A stretch of 64,000 nucleotides of DNA from positions 26,256,242-26,320,241 of the forward strand of contig OX104120.1 of assembly GCA_944474755.1 (NCBI GenBank), read 5' to 3'. A program made the position numbers and the translations under genes. This document shows, piece by piece, positions 1 through 11,780 of the stretch (the stretch's first letter is position 1; every line of letters starts with the position of its first letter). This stretch comes from Limnoperna fortunei. Lineage: Eukaryota > Mollusca > Bivalvia > Mytilida > Modiolidae. The notes below the pieces were generated by a model, which was given only the letters and a program-made list of their open reading frames with translations, did not search any database and was not told the origin of the DNA.

Positions 1-102
1 AGAGATCCTAACTTATGGTTAGTAAAATGTAGAATTGGAGAAGAGAGAACTACAGCAATACAACTGATGAGGAAATTCATTGCTTATCAGTTTTCAGATG
101 AG
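1..102 (+). CDS. SUPT5H: SUPT5H exon 1 of window (NGN domain, 5' partial)
   Basis: Reading from base 1 gives [20 protein letters not shown] and then [13 protein letters not shown], the NGN-domain start that binds Spt4 and the polymerase clamp in known Spt5 proteins. The donor is GTACTT at 103; the exon ends on a codon boundary and joins the next exon in phase 0. The true 5' end of this exon is outside the window, so the start is truncated by the window and not by mutation. Confidence 0.95.
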
Positions 103-1990
103 GTACTTAAATGTAATCTAATATATTAATATATATGTTTTATACAAACAAACTCTTCACCCGTCTAATGGAACCCTGAAAAAACATAGGTTTTTTGTCA
201 TTGTCTTAAACATTATAATAGCTATAGAGAAAACTGTTACCTCAAATTGATCAGTACATTAAGCTCTATAAAAGTTCCTATTAATACAAGTTGTGTTAAG
301 ACTTCCAGTAGGAGATATTGCCCTTAACTTTTTTCCCTGTTGCAACATGACAAAAGGAATTAGTAATGGTCTGCGTCTGTGACCACAGAACTCAATTTGT
401 TCAAATTTGTAGGATTGTATGTCACAATATGAAGTTAATCATCTCAAAACAACATTTTTATTCAACAAATTTTATAGGGGTTAAGGGAATTTATCAACTT
501 TGTGCATTCTAGGTCAAAGGAACATTTTGTGGATACTACTCTTCTGAAACCGCTTGACAGATTGCTTTGATATTTGGTATGATCAAATGTTATTAAGTGT
601 AGGTTAGCATACTCTACTGTCATTTTGATTGGTCAAATTTTGTAGTAGTTATGGAACTGTTTCAGCAATATAATTCAATGGTAGATCTTGTGGACACATC
701 TCCTCTGAAACCGCTTGACAGATTGCTTTGATATTTGGTAGGATTAATTTTTATTAAGTGTAGATTTGCATACTCTACTGTCATTTTGATTGGTCAAATT
801 TTGTAGTAGTTATGGAACTGTTTCAGCAATATAATTCGATGGTAGATCTTGTGGACACATCTTCTCTGAAACCGCTTGACAGATTGCTTTGATATTTGGT
901 AGGATTAATTGTTATAAAGTGTAGATGTGCATACTCTACTGTTATTTTGATTGGTCAAATTTTGTAGGAGTTATGAAACTGTTTCAGCAATATAATCTTG
1001 TGGATGCATCTCTTTTGAAACCGCTTTACAAATTGCTCTATTTGGTAGGATTAATTGTTGTGATGTGTAGATATGCATACTCTACCATAATTTGATTCTT
1101 TAAAATTAATAGGAGTTATAGGACTGACCATTTCTGTAATATAATACAATGGTAGATATTGTGGACACATCTCCTCTGAAACCACTTGACAGATTGCTTT
1201 GGAAGTTTGGTAGGATTGATTGTAATGATGTATAGATGTCTACCACCATTTTGATTCATCAAATTTTGTAGGACTTGTGGAACTGACCATTTCAGCAATA
1301 TAATACAATGGTATATCTTGTGGGTGCATCTCTGAAACCTTTCAAAGGATTGCATTGATATTTGGTAGGATTAATTGTTGTGATGTGTAGATGTGCATAC
1401 TCGACCACCATTTTTGATTTGTTTAGGAGTTATGGGACTTTGACCATTTTAGCAGTATTGAAGTTGTATCATTTAGTTGCTTAGCTCTTCCCAAATACCT
1501 GTTCAAACAGTTCTAAAATTATATGCTTTTTATTTTGTCCCCAAACTAAAAGAGTTAGATTGACATTGTAAATTGCTTAAATGATCAGCAAAACAATGCC
1601 TACAAAACACTTTGTTAGTCCAAAATTGCCTGACCACTTATAGGAGTTTTGCACGTAAGTGAGAATTTGTTATGAAATTTTCAGTTTTGCCCTGTAATCT
1701 GAAAACTAAAACAGCTAAGAGTGAAACTGTATATAGCAAAAAGGATCAGCAATATAAGTCCTACAATTTTCTCCTTGGTCTGAAATTGTAAGATGACTCC
1801 TTATACAATTTTAGTCAAATGCCTAAGAAATTAAAAACTAATACCTTGAGTAAAACTGTTAATAGCTCAAAAAAGCAGGACAAGGTCTTCACATCATTTT
1901 ATTGTCTTAACATTGTCTGATGACTCCTTAGGAGTTATGTCCCTTTATCGGTAATTTGTTACAATTTCCTTTGATCTTTACTACCAATAA
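103..1990 (+). repeat. Degenerate tandem monomers of the AGCTCACC-type family
   Basis: SUPT5H intron 1. Between about 520 and 1440 there are five to six copies of a unit of about 160 bp containing CTCTGAAACCGCTTGACAGA, TTTGATATTTGGTAGGATTA and TGTTTCAGCAATATAAT. The sequence around it has older copies (AGGAGATATTGCCC, TAGGAGTTATG). No terminal structure is visible at the left end. Confidence 0.8.
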
Positions 1991-3041
1991 AATTAGTATC
2001 AACGCTCAGTAGAACAACGACTAGTGATACTAGAAATTATCAGCTGTTGGTCATTTGTCATGCGCGAACACATTGCGGAAGAATCTGCCTTACTTTTTGA
2101 CCAATCGCGCATCACTGACCAAAGCTCATAAATATTAAGGAAAACAAACATCACAAAAGAAACAATACATCTATGCTGCAATTAATCAGACCTGTCCAGA
2201 CACTAAGAAGTGTTACATAATATAAAACGCAACACACAATCAGTATCTAGAGAGTATCTTATTCATCTCCTGAAATAAGAATAACGAACAATGTACATAC
2301 AATACCCCCCTTTTTGTATGGCAGTACGCCGAATTTCGGCGATAAACGGGTCTTGAAAGTGTATCGTTTTAACTGCGTTTAATTTGGTTGAAACACATGT
2401 TCATCATTAATAGAGAATAAATGCAAGATATTTTAACATTACACTTCGTTTTGATCGCAGAATGAAGGAAGATTGCCGAAACATCGAGTATGTGACCGTA
2501 GACGTACTATAGTTGATACTGATAGGCTATAGCCCTTTATACTATAGGCAACTGATTACTTGGTGTTACACAGGCAGAAATTTTCAGTACATATTTAGGG
2601 GGTACGAAATCAATATGGATTAATTTATCAATATCGGTAGCCCCATACAATACATGCACACGGCCAAGCCGGTCAGTGAAAGAAATCGTAATCAGAATAA
2701 TTTTCTTCTTTGAAGAAACATTAATATAGTTTTCAAACATGATAACCTACCTCTAAACGTTTTCGTAAAGCTGAAAATGGTTTCAGATTGACATTTCCTC
2801 TCCATTCATTTGAAATTCCCTCCGGCTCCGTGCGTACAATCGCTTTAACAGTTTTTGAATGAATGAGGTAGGAGTGACGTCATGTCAGACCGCATTACGC
2901 ATAACAATTGTACAAAAGAAGTAGTGCACAGATTCTTACCGTAAAAACGGCACTATTACAAAGCAAAATAACCTCAAATATGTCAAAAAACGAAAACAAA
3001 TAAAAAAATATGTATTTAAATTGAGAAATTACCGATAAAAA
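1990..3041. other. Unassigned intronic sequence
   Basis: No coding similarity. It contains C-run and CCGAAATTCGG-like palindromic bits near 2330 and a palindromic TGACGTCA (CRE-type) at 2875-2882. Because monomer-type repeat lies on both sides (before 1990 and after 3160), this block with the adjoining hairpin may be an insertion into an older repeat; that is inference. Confidence 0.4.
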
Positions 3042-3160
3042 AATTATTAGTATTTTTTTTCGCTCGACAAGGATTATCAGGTCCATATCAGATTCGCTCT
3101 ACGAGCTCATCTGATATGGACCTGATAATCCTTGTCGCGCGAAAAAAAATACTAATAATT
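3042..3160. repeat. Long hairpin: 52-nt inverted arms, 15-nt loop
   Basis: The left arm 3042-3093 (AATTATTAG ... CATATCAGAT) pairs with 3109-3160 with one mismatch (CGCTCG against CGCGCG). The loop is 3094-3108. It lies in SUPT5H intron 1, so the pre-mRNA would carry the same stem-loop. Confidence 0.95.
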
Positions 3161-3608
3161 AATATTTATTGACAAATAATTGTTGAAATTTGAAGTTTTT
3201 GCCCATATCATCTTAGAGTAAAACTGTAAATTGCAAAAACAAGAGCTACAATTCATTCAATTGTCCAAAATAGGTAAAATTGTAAGAAAACTCTTGATAT
3301 GAGTTATTGGCATTTATTGACAAATTCTGACAAAATAATCTGTTTTTGTGTTATAATTTAAAGTCTTATACCAGTGGAGTAAAACTGTAAATTACTTAAC
3401 CTGAGGTTCAAGGCATACAAATCATTTAATTTTTCAGAATCTGTCTGATTACACCCTATAGGAGATATTGCCCATTATGAATTTTTAAAGAATTGTTAGT
3501 ATTTCCCCAGTAATTTAAACGCTTTAACAGCTAGACTGACACTTTAAATTGCAAAATTTTAAGGAATGTCATTTATGTTCCCCATGAGCGATTCTGGGAG
3601 CCTCTAGT
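3161..3608 (+). repeat. Degenerate 3' part of an AGCTCACC-type element
   Basis: It has old monomer phrases (AGAGTAAAACTGTAAATT, TAGGAGATATTGCCC) and finishes ATGAGCGATTCTGGGAGCCT CTAGTT, the same terminus as the better kept copies ending at 8670 and 29364. Confidence 0.65.
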
Positions 3609-4187
3609 TAATAAACTATGTGTGTAGTGCATCAGTGCACTATCAATATCCACTGGGAGCCGCTAGTTAATAAACTGTGTGTGTAGTGCATCAGTGCCCT
3701 ATCAATATCCACTGGGAGCCTCTAGTTAATAAACTGTGTGTGTAGTGCATCAGTGCCCTATCAATATCCACTGGGAGCCTCTAGTTAATAAACTGTGTGT
3801 GTAGTGCATCAGTGCCCTATCAATATCCACTGGGAGCCTCTAGTTAATAAACTGTGTGTGTAGTGCATCAGTGCCCTATCAATATCCACTGGGAGCCTCT
3901 TGTTAATAAACTGTGTGTGTAGTGCATCAGTGCCCTATCAATATCCACTGGGAGCCTCTGGTTAATAAACTGTGTGTAGTGCATCAGTGCACTATCAATA
4001 TCCACTGGGAGCCTCTAGATAATAAACTGTGTGTGTAGTGCATCAGTGCACTATCAATATCCACTGGGAGCCTCTAGTTAATAAACTGTGTGTGTAGTGC
4101 ATCAGTGCACTATCAATATCCACTGGAAGCCTCTAGTTAATGAACTGTGTGTGTAGTGCATCAGTGCACTATCAATATCCACAATAC
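3594..4187 (+). repeat. 61-bp tandem array, about 10 copies
   Basis: Unit: CTGGGAGCCTCTAGTTAATA, then AACTGTGTGTGTAGTGCATC, then AGTGCACTATCAATATCCA. Its first 16 bases are the terminus of the preceding element and the rest is flanking DNA, so the unit spans an element/flank junction. Copies differ by a few bases. Confidence 0.93.
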
Positions 4188-4270
4188 CAATTAATTTTTG
4201 TATGTTGTTGTATTACCATTAAACTCAAAATATGTCCGGTACTGAGAACTTTATAATTTGTATTTTATAG

Positions 4271-4405
4271 CCCCTTCAAATCAAGTCTGTAATATCCAAA
4301 GAGAGTCTGAAAGGCTACATCTACATTGAATCATACAAACAGACTCATGTTAAACAAGCCATAGAAGGAATTGGAAATCTTAGAATGGGAATCTGGTCTC
4401 AACAG
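4271..4405 (+). CDS. SUPT5H: SUPT5H exon 2 of window (NGN domain)
   Basis: 45 codons, [20 protein letters not shown] and onward through [20 protein letters not shown], flanked by acceptor TTTATAG and donor GTAAGT. This is the core of the NGN fold and aligns without gaps to animal Spt5. Phase 0 at both ends. Confidence 0.97.
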
Positions 4406-4562
4406 GTAAGTCTATGGTAAACAGGTTAATTAATTGTGTCAGCTTTATTTCCGAGAGTGGTGTTACCAAGCACTGATTCAGATTAGTTTTTAGAAGGGGG
4501 AGGGGGGGTGGCTTTTTAGGATATTTTAACCAGTTTTGATAGTAATACTTTATTAAGTTTTT

Positions 4563-4897
4563 ATACCCCGCCACATGTTGTCCCCTCGGTATGGAGTGTC
4601 CTTATGTCCATCTGTCCCTGCCTTGGTGGTTTCCAGATTATAACTGGAAAGCATGTCATCATGCTTTGTATAGCTCTTGGGTACTATAAAATGAAGGTCA
4701 AGGTGAATTTTTTATAACAAACCCTTTTGTAGATTTTTAGTTGTGCCAATTTAAAATTATTTTTATAGGTCCAAGGTGAAGGTTAAAATTGTCTTCTGAG
4801 ATGGAGTGTTATCATCCTCAGGTGTTCTTGTAGGCTGATTTTTAATTCAGTAGAATGTTTTCATGATTAGTAAAAAAAATGTAATGTGGCGGGTATC
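4563..4897. mobile_element. Small non-autonomous element, ATACCCCGCCACAT termini
   Basis: It begins ATACCCCGCCACATG and ends AATGTGGCGGGTAT, an inverted pair with one indel. The interior has TGTCCATCTGTCCCTG and AAGGTCAAGGTG phrases typical of the other elements in the window. No coding capacity. Confidence 0.75.
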
Positions 4898-5312
4898 ATA
4901 AAATGTCTCATTAAATGCCCTATTTTTCTGTCGTATTGTACAATCAATGAAAATTTTTTTTTAATTCAAATTCAGCATATTTCTTTTGAGGAGGTGGGGG
5001 TTGGGGGGTTGGGGGCCTTGTGTCAGGTCATTGATCTGCCATTGGTAACTATCAATCCTGTTTAACCAGTTCATTGAGTTATAGAGGGAAATCAAAATCC
5101 AGAGTTTTTCCAGTTCAGGTCACATTATTTTGATGTTATTAAAACATAATGTAGCAAACTCAAACACTCTAATAGGGGTAGGTGTTTTCTTCTGAGTGTG
5201 CTTATAAAACAAATTTGATATGTTGTTATGTAATATGTAAGCTTATTACATGGTTATTATAACCTCTTTTCTGACTAAATATAAACGAAATGTTTTAATC
5301 TATTTTATATAG
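4898..5312. other. Intronic sequence without recognised features
   Basis: Apart from T-, A- and G-rich runs (G-run near 4992-5020), nothing is recognised up to the exon 3 acceptor. Confidence 0.5.
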
Positions 5313-5429
5313 ATGGTACCAATCAAAGAAATGACAGATGTCATGAAGATTGTCAAGGAAACAGCAGCATTAAAACCAAGATCATGGGTTAGATTAAAGA
5401 GAGGTGTATTTAAGGATGATTTGGCCCAG
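5313..5429 (+). CDS. SUPT5H: SUPT5H exon 3 of window (end of NGN, start of KOW1)
   Basis: 39 codons beginning [16 protein letters not shown] and containing [16 protein letters not shown], the opening of the first KOW domain. The leading ATG is internal methionine, not a start, because it follows acceptor TATATAG and continues the exon 2 frame. Donor GTAAAG. Confidence 0.97.
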
Positions 5430-5479
5430 GTAAAGTTTGTTTATAAACACTATACATATGGTATACATATGTATTTTTA

Positions 5480-6735
5480 TGCCCCCGCGACGACATGTCG
5501 GAGGGCATTAAGTTTTACTCATGTCCGTCCGTCCGTCCGTACGTACGTACGTACGTACGAACAAATTTCCGTCAAGCTTTTCTCAGAAACCATACATGAG
5601 AACAATTTTAAATTTGGCAGAGTGGTTCAGTATCACAAGTTGTACGTCCTAAGCGAATTTCAGACCTGTCGGACAACTACTTCCTGTTTGGGACTTCATT
5701 TGTACGTAAATACGTCCGTCTGTATGTACAAATTTCCGTCAAGCTTTTCTCAGAAACCGCACATTAGAACAATTTGAAATTTGGCAGTGTGGTTCAGTAT
5801 CACAAGTTGTACGTCCTAAGCGACTTTCAGACCTGTCGCACAACTACTTCCTGTTTGCGATTGGGCCGATATGAAAATGTGTTAACATGAGTATGAAAAT
5901 TTTCGTCAAGCTTTTCTCAGAAACCGTACATCAGAACAATTTGAAATTTGACAGGGTGGTTCAGTATCACAAGTTGTACGTCCTAAGCGACTTTCAGACC
6001 TGTCGGACAACTACTTCCTGTTTGCGACTGGGGCGATATGAAAATGTGTTAACATGAGTATGAAAATTTCCGTCAAGCTTTTCTCAGAAACCGTACATCA
6101 GAACAATTTGAAATTTGGCAGGGTGGTTCAGTATCACAATTTGTACGTCCTAAGCGACTTTCAGACCTGTCGGACAACTACTTCCTGTTTGCGACTCGGC
6201 CGATATGAAAATGTGTTAACATGAGTATGAAAATTTCCGTCAAGCTTTTCTCAGAAACCGTACATCAGCACAATTTGAAATTTGGCAGGGTGGTTCAGTA
6301 TCACAAGTTGTACGTCCTAAGCGACTTTCAGACCTGTCGGACAACTACTTCCTGTTTGCGACTGGGCCGATATGAAAATGTGTTAACATGAGTATGAAAA
6401 TTTCCGTCAAGCTTTTCTCAGAAACCGTACATCAGAACAATTTGAAATTTGGCAGGGTGGTTCAGTATCACAAGTTGTACGTCCTAAGCGACTTTCAGAC
6501 CTGTCGGACAACTACTTCCTGTTTGCGACTGGGCCGATATGAAAATGTGTTAACATGAGTATGAAAATTTCCGTCAAGCTTTTCTCAGAAACCGTACATG
6601 AGAACAATTTTAAATTTGGCAGAGTGGTTCAGTATCACAAGTTGTACGTCCTAAGCGAATTTCAGACCTGTCGGACAACTACTTCCTGTTTGGGACTTCA
6701 TTTAGCGGGGGCATCCGTGTCCCATGGACACACTC
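5480..6735 (+). mobile_element. Tandem-repeat element, TGCCCCCGC/GCGGGGGCA termini, 167-bp monomers
   Basis: It starts TGCCCCCGCGACGACATGTC GGAGGGCA (a self-pairing end), then (CGTC)n/(ACGT)n microsatellite, then about seven monomers with a 167-168 bp period (GTTAACATGAG at about 5881, 6048, 6214, 6382 and 6549), and ends GCGGGGGCATCCGTGTCC. Each monomer has TCTCAGAAACCGTACATCAG and TTTGAAATTTGGCAGGGTGG. Frames open through the monomers are not genes. Confidence 0.88.
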
Positions 6736-6745
6736 TTCAATTTTT

Positions 6746-6940
6746 TGTTATATTGACAAGGGATAGCGTGGCCCCTAAATAAACAATTTGCTACAGGTCT
6801 GTTTCAATCAATTCATAACAAGGGATATCGTGACCCCTAAATAAACAATTTGCTACAGGTCTGTTTCAATCAATTCATAACAAGGGATAGCGTGGCCCCT
6901 AAATAAACAATTTGCTACAGGTCTGTTTCAATCAATTAAT
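6746..6940 (+). repeat. 65-bp tandem repeat, 3 copies
   Basis: Unit: ACAAGGGATAGCGTGGCCCC, TAAATAAACAATTTGCTACA, GGTCTGTTTCAATCAATTCA TA. The copies differ at single bases. It begins right after the end of the preceding element. Confidence 0.9.
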
Positions 6941-7218
6941 AAAACTTATTCTAATTTATAACCAAGTGTTGGTGTTATATACACTTATGTATGATTTCTT
7001 CTATATTTATGCTCAAACCTCCCCCCTTCTTCATGACAGAAATGCATGGGAAAAGGCCACTAAAAGGTGCCTCATTTCTTGCCAGCAGAACTTTCAAGAC
7101 TGTTAAAATGAACATTGTTTTGTGTTACGGACATTTTTTAAACTTCTCAAGAGTCTCCAGTTATTAATACATGTACAAAGTGTCTTCCATTTATGTCTTT
7201 GATGAAATGTACCTTTTT
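6941..7218. other. Intronic sequence without recognised features
   Basis: No exon, repeat or structure is recognised between the 65-bp array and the next element. Confidence 0.5.
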
Positions 7219-8670
7219 AGCTCACCTGACCCAAAGGGTCATGTGAGCTATTGTTATCACTTTGGGTCCGTCGGCGTCGTCGTCGTCGGCGGCGTCGTCG
7301 TCGTCGTCGGCGTCTGTAAACTTTTTACATTTTAATCTTCTTCTCTGAAACCACTTAGCCAATTGAAACCAAACTTGGCCATAATGTTCATTGGATGGAC
7401 CTTTACAAAGTTTGTGTTTTTTATTTTGATTGGTAAACCAATATGGCCGCCACCTCAAGACTTAGTTTAACATAGGACCCTATGGGAAAAAAGTTAAAAA
7501 GAGCTTCTTCTCTGAAACCGTTTAACCAATCAAAACAAAACTTACTAGCAATATTGTTTAGATGGTCCTCTATAAAGTTTGTGTTTTAGATGGGAATTGG
7601 AAATTCAAAATGGCCGCCACTGCAGGACTTAGTTTAACATAGAACCCTATGGGAAAAAGTTTTAAAAGGCTTCTTCTCTGAAACCGGTTAATCAATGGAA
7701 ACAAAAACTTACTAGCAATATTGTTTGGATGGTCCTCTATAAAGTTTGTGTTTTTTATGGCAATTGGAAATTCAAAATGGCTGCCACCGCAGGACTTAAT
7801 TTAACATAGGACTCTATGGGAAAAAGTTTGAAAGGCTTCTTTTCTGAAACCGGCCAACCAATGGAAACAAAACTTACTAGCAATATTGTTTGGATGGTCC
7901 TCTATAAAGTTAGTGTTTTTTATCCCAATCTGATATTCAAAATGGCCGCCACCGCAGGACTTAGTTTAACATTGGACCCTATGGGAAAAAGGTTAAAAAG
8001 GGCTTCTTCTCTGAAACCGGTTAACCAATCAAAACAAAACTTACTAGCAATATTGTTTGGATGGTCCTTTATAAAGATTATGATTTGTATGCCAACTGGA
8101 AATTCAAAATGGCCGCTACCGCAGGACTTAGTTTAACATAGGACCCTATGGGAAAAAGTTTTAAAAGGCTTCTTCTCTGAAACCGGTTAATCAATGGAAA
8201 CAAAAACTTACTAGCAATATTGTTTGGATGGTCCTCTATAAAGTTTATGTTTTTTATGGCAATTGGAAATTCAAAATGGCCGCTACCGCTGGACTTAGTT
8301 TAACATACGACCCTATGGGAAAAAGTTTGAAAGGCTTCTTTTCTGAAACCGGCCAACCAATGGAAACAAAACTTACTAGCAATATTGTTTGGATGGTCCT
8401 CTATAAAGTTAATGTTTTTTATCCCAATCTGATATTCAAAATGGCCGCCACCGCAGGACTTAGTTTAACATAGTACCCTATGGGCAAATAAAAAAAATCT
8501 TCTCTATACAACTGGTTAACCAATGAAACAAAGCTTTCTAGTAATATTGTTTGGATGGTCCTATTTAAAGTTTATTGAAAATTACAGGACTTACTTTAAC
8601 ATCAGGGAAATGCCATCTTCATTGCCTATAAAATCAGGTGAGCGATACAGGCTCTTAAGAGCCTCTGGTT
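7219..8670 (+). mobile_element. Tandem-repeat element of AGCTCACC type
   Basis: It begins with a terminal hairpin, AGCTCACCTGACCC aaa GGGTCATGTGAGCT, then a (GTC)n microsatellite (7268-7312), then about seven monomers with a period near 167 bp (CTTCTCTGAAACCGGTTAAC ... TTGTTTGGATGGTCCTCTAT ... AATGGCCGCCACCGCAGGAC), and ends AGGTGAGCGATACAGGCTCT TAAGAGCCTCTGG, with a second hairpin. Two monomers (7816 and 8310 regions) share the rare ATCCCAATCTGATATTC variant, suggesting a multi-monomer duplication. Confidence 0.9.
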
Positions 8671-8767
8671 ATTCAATAGTTATGTCCTTTTCATATACTT
8701 TTATCTTTCGCAAATTATAATAATAATAATAAAGAGATATTTTTATGTATTATGTGACTTGTTTCAG

Positions 8768-8866
8768 GTTGATTTTGTTGAGCCTGCACAAAATTACGTA
8801 CATCTAAAGCTGATACCAAGAATTGACTACTCCAAACCAAGAGGATTCAACAAAAATAAGGAAAGT
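8768..8866 (+). CDS. SUPT5H: SUPT5H exon 4 of window (KOW1)
   Basis: 33 codons, VDFVEPAQNYVHLKLIPRID and then YSKPRGFNKNKES. Acceptor TTTCAG, donor GTGAGT. It completes the KOW1 beta strands; the last ten residues differ from vertebrate Spt5, where this linker is also variable. Confidence 0.95.
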
Positions 8867-9055
8867 GTGAGTACAATCAGATGACAAGCTTTACTTATTT
8901 TGAAGTTACAGAACATGGTTGTAGTTCAAACTTCTTTTCTTTTTTTCTTATTGAGTGTTTTATATAATCAACTTTTATAAGTTTCTTACAATTATAATTT
9001 TGTAAAGAATTGATGTTATGAATAAATGAAGGTTTAATAAATATATAATTTTCAG

Positions 9056-9120
9056 CAAGCAGAAAAAAGGAAGAAGAAGAGAAGGCCTGCTCAGAAGCTG
9101 TTTGATCCTGATGCTGTGAG
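9056..9120 (+). CDS. SUPT5H: SUPT5H exon 5 of window (basic linker)
   Basis: A 65-bp exon encoding QAEKRKKKRRPAQKLFDPDA and V, ending in the first two bases of an Arg codon (AG|GTAATG). The K/R cluster matches the basic stretch before the RLFD motif of vertebrate Spt5 and looks like a nuclear-localisation or nucleic-acid-contact patch; that role is inferred. Only 189 bp of intron separates it from exon 4. Confidence 0.93.
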
Positions 9121-9399
9121 GTAATGTTTGTAATGGAGTCAGTAAAGACAACATCAAAACAGGTCAGGTCTACTCTTAACTGGTTTTCAGCCCTCGTTGA
9201 TGGCATAATAAATTGCTCTGATCCTTCCCTAATAAGTGGCTAATTATTGATGCTGAAACAACAATTAAAGTTTGTTGACATAAATAATTGATTTGGTTGG
9301 GTTAATTACATAGAATATTGTCCCCATCACAAACATATTTGAATTTGACTTGTATTGATCTAAAATTTTAATTGTAACTTAGGAAAATAGCTAGTTTTT

Positions 9400-10077
9400 G
9401 TCTCGCCTGCAACGAAAGTCGCTGGAGGTGAGACATATGTATGGGAATCTGGCGGCGGCCGTGGCGTAAACACTTGACATCTTGCTTCATATATTTGTAA
9501 GCCCAAGCCCTAGGTCCATCAAATTTGGTACAGAGGAAGCTTATGATGAGTACTTGCCAATCAGTCACCTGTCACCTGACCTTGACCTCAATTTCACGGT
9601 CCAGTGACTACGTTAAAGTTTTTGGGTTACAGCAGTTCCTCTGTAACTACGCATAGTAGGATGACAATATTTGGTGTATAGGTTGCTGATGACTAGTACA
9701 TGACTGTCTGGTAGGTGTCACCTGACCTTGACCTCAATTTCACGGACCAGCGACTATGTTAAAGTTTTTGTGTTACTGCAGTTCCTCTGTAACTACGCAT
9801 GGTAGGATGAGAATATTTGGTATATAAGTTGCTGATGACTAGTACATGACTGTCTGGTAGGTGTCACCTGACCTTGACCTCAATTTCACGGTTCAGTGAC
9901 TACGTTAAAGTTTTTGTAGTAGGACAGTTCCTCTGTAACTATGCATAGTATGGTGACAATATTTGGTATACAGGCCGCTGCTCATAATTAATGCTATTTA
10001 CGTAATGCTTATGACGAAATTTATTTTCGTTACTGATGCAGAATTCAGGCGAGACGTTTTTCTGTGTCCACACTTGT
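9400..10077 (+). mobile_element. Tandem-repeat element of GTCTCGCC type
   Basis: It starts with the hairpin GTCTCGCCTGCAACGAAAGT CGCTGGAGGTGAGAC, carries about three monomers of roughly 150 bp (TCACCTGACCTTGACCTCAA ... GTTCCTCTGTAACTACGCAT ... GTACATGACTGTCTGG), and ends CAGGCGAGACGTTTTTCTGT GTCCACACTTGT. A better copy lies at 24097-25041 and a large minus-strand array at 52.7-57.6 kb. Confidence 0.88.
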
Positions 10078-10180
10078 ACTTAGATTTATGTAAAATCTAC
10101 ATACATTGTATACACATACAAAAAGAAAACCAAGAATATTTTTTTCAAAGCTGTTAAAGCAAAATATGGTTCTATTTTAG

Positions 10181-10286
10181 GGCTATTGGAGGAGAGATTG
10201 GTAATGATGGAGACTTTTTGGTGTTTGAGAATAACAGATATAGCAGGAAAGGATTTCTCTTTAAAAACTTTGTCATGTCTGCCATT
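10181..10286 (+). CDS. SUPT5H: SUPT5H exon 6 of window
   Basis: Completes the split Arg codon, then [20 protein letters not shown] and [15 protein letters not shown]. Acceptor TTTTAG, donor GTAAGT. The [11 protein letters not shown] block is one of the most conserved Spt5 segments, between KOW1 and KOW2. Confidence 0.96.
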
Positions 10287-10972
10287 GTAAGTATCCATTG
10301 GTTGTGGTGCAAAACAGTAATAATTTAGAGTTCCTTCTTAAGATTAATGATGATAAACATCAGGAGATAGCTTATTTCAGACAAAAACAATGGATGCTGA
10401 TATGGAACAATTGTGACCCAAATATTTTGTTACCAAATCTGTTCTGAAGCTTTTCTTCATGAAAGACCAGATATTTTTAATGACCAGATATTTTCTAAAT
10501 ACAAAGTATATACATGTAAAACACATTGTAATACATTGCGTACATTTTGTACTTCTTGTGTACCCTGGATGTTTTGTGATATCATTTTCAACATTGGATT
10601 TTTCTGTTTTGGCTATCATTAGTACACATGACAACCATAACAGAGACTTTTATTATCATCATGACAAAAGTAGACATACTTAAACTAATTAGGACATTTT
10701 AACACCTTTGACTTCAAGAGTAAAACACAACTATTTTAACATATTGTTACTTTCAATCCAGGATGATTCAAATGTTTCTTGTTTTAATAATTTTCTTGGT
10801 AGATATTGGTAAGAAAGAGTTTTTAAGACGGATTCACATTTTTTTAAAATATGGAAAAAAAAATTTTAAGAGCCAAGTATAGATGGTTCTCCAGGGTGAA
10901 GAAGCTTAGTTAGCTTTGTAGATCTTTGGTTGGTTTATTGTTTACAAAACTTGTGCAATTTTTTTTTCACAG
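10287..10972. other. SUPT5H intron 6, no recognised features
   Basis: AT-rich intron between exons 6 and 7. Small frames on both strands overlap each other and match nothing recognised. Confidence 0.5.
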
Positions 10973-11048
10973 ATAGCAGAAGGTGTAAAACCAACACTGG
11001 CAGAATTAGAGAAATTTGAAGACCAGCCTGATGGTGTTGATGTTGAAT
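10973..11048 (+). CDS. SUPT5H: SUPT5H exon 7 of window, upstream of a U12-type intron
   Basis: 25 codons, [20 protein letters not shown] and GVDVE, plus one base (T) of a split Leu codon. The donor is GTATCCTTAG at 11049, which matches the U12 (minor spliceosome) donor consensus far better than the U2 one. Joining T to TG at 13020 keeps the frame (E-L-V-Q-E). Confidence 0.93.
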
Positions 11049-11056
11049 GTATCCTT

Positions 11057-11780
11057 AGTCTTTAAATGGCCTGAAATTTTGTGTTTGGATCAAGACGAAA
11101 TGTTTGTCACATTACTATACAGACATGGGCAAACATGAAATACAACCTTTTCAGATCACTCTTGATCATGGATAAATTTCTGCCCATAAAAAATTAAAAT
11201 GACATTTAGAAAAACATGACATAAAATTAATTAATTTTTGGCACCATATACATCTGGGAATTATAAAGCAACTAATTGACCAAACACAAGATAGTAAGTA
11301 CAGTTATAAACAATATGAATTTATCAGATTGTTCTTGCATGCTCTAAAAATTTATGAGACCAGCTATTTTTGGATAAAATAGAATAAATTACTTTTATGA
11401 AGGTTATACCTTTGTTTCAGTATCATACAACGTACTCGGAACATGTTTATATTTCACAAGTAAAGTTGCCCAACTAGGGTGACATAATGGCCAGCATAAA
11501 CCTACTTCTTTCTTCATTTTATCGATTTTTAAAATAAAAAATGAAGAAAATATCAACTGTCCCGATAATTCTTTTCTTTATAATCAAATTCATTAATTTT
11601 ACTATATTCAAAATTTTATATTTATTTCATTATTTACCTTGTTCAATTTGTTATCTGATTCTATTTATGATACTACAGTTGAACCTAGTTGTCTTGAACT
11701 TGTTTGACTCGAAGTTTGGATAACTCAATATATTTTTCTTACGATCTTACAGACTTCGACAAGGTTTTACTGTTTTTATT
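11057..11780. other. First part of the U12 intron, little recognised
   Basis: AT-rich. CAGTTGAACCTAGTTGTCTT near 11678 resembles the end of a mariner/pogo-like repeat, but no partner end is found. Confidence 0.35.

Noticed and set aside
2537..2740. Minus-strand frame of 67 codons in intron 1
   Set aside because: No similarity recognised and no neighbouring exon on that strand.
5313..5315. ATG at the start of SUPT5H exon 3 as a translation start
   Set aside because: It follows a splice acceptor, joins exon 2 in phase, and the methionine is internal in animal Spt5.
7222..7458. Minus-strand frame with an aspartate run
   Set aside because: It is the (GTC)n microsatellite at the start of an AGCTCACC-type element.
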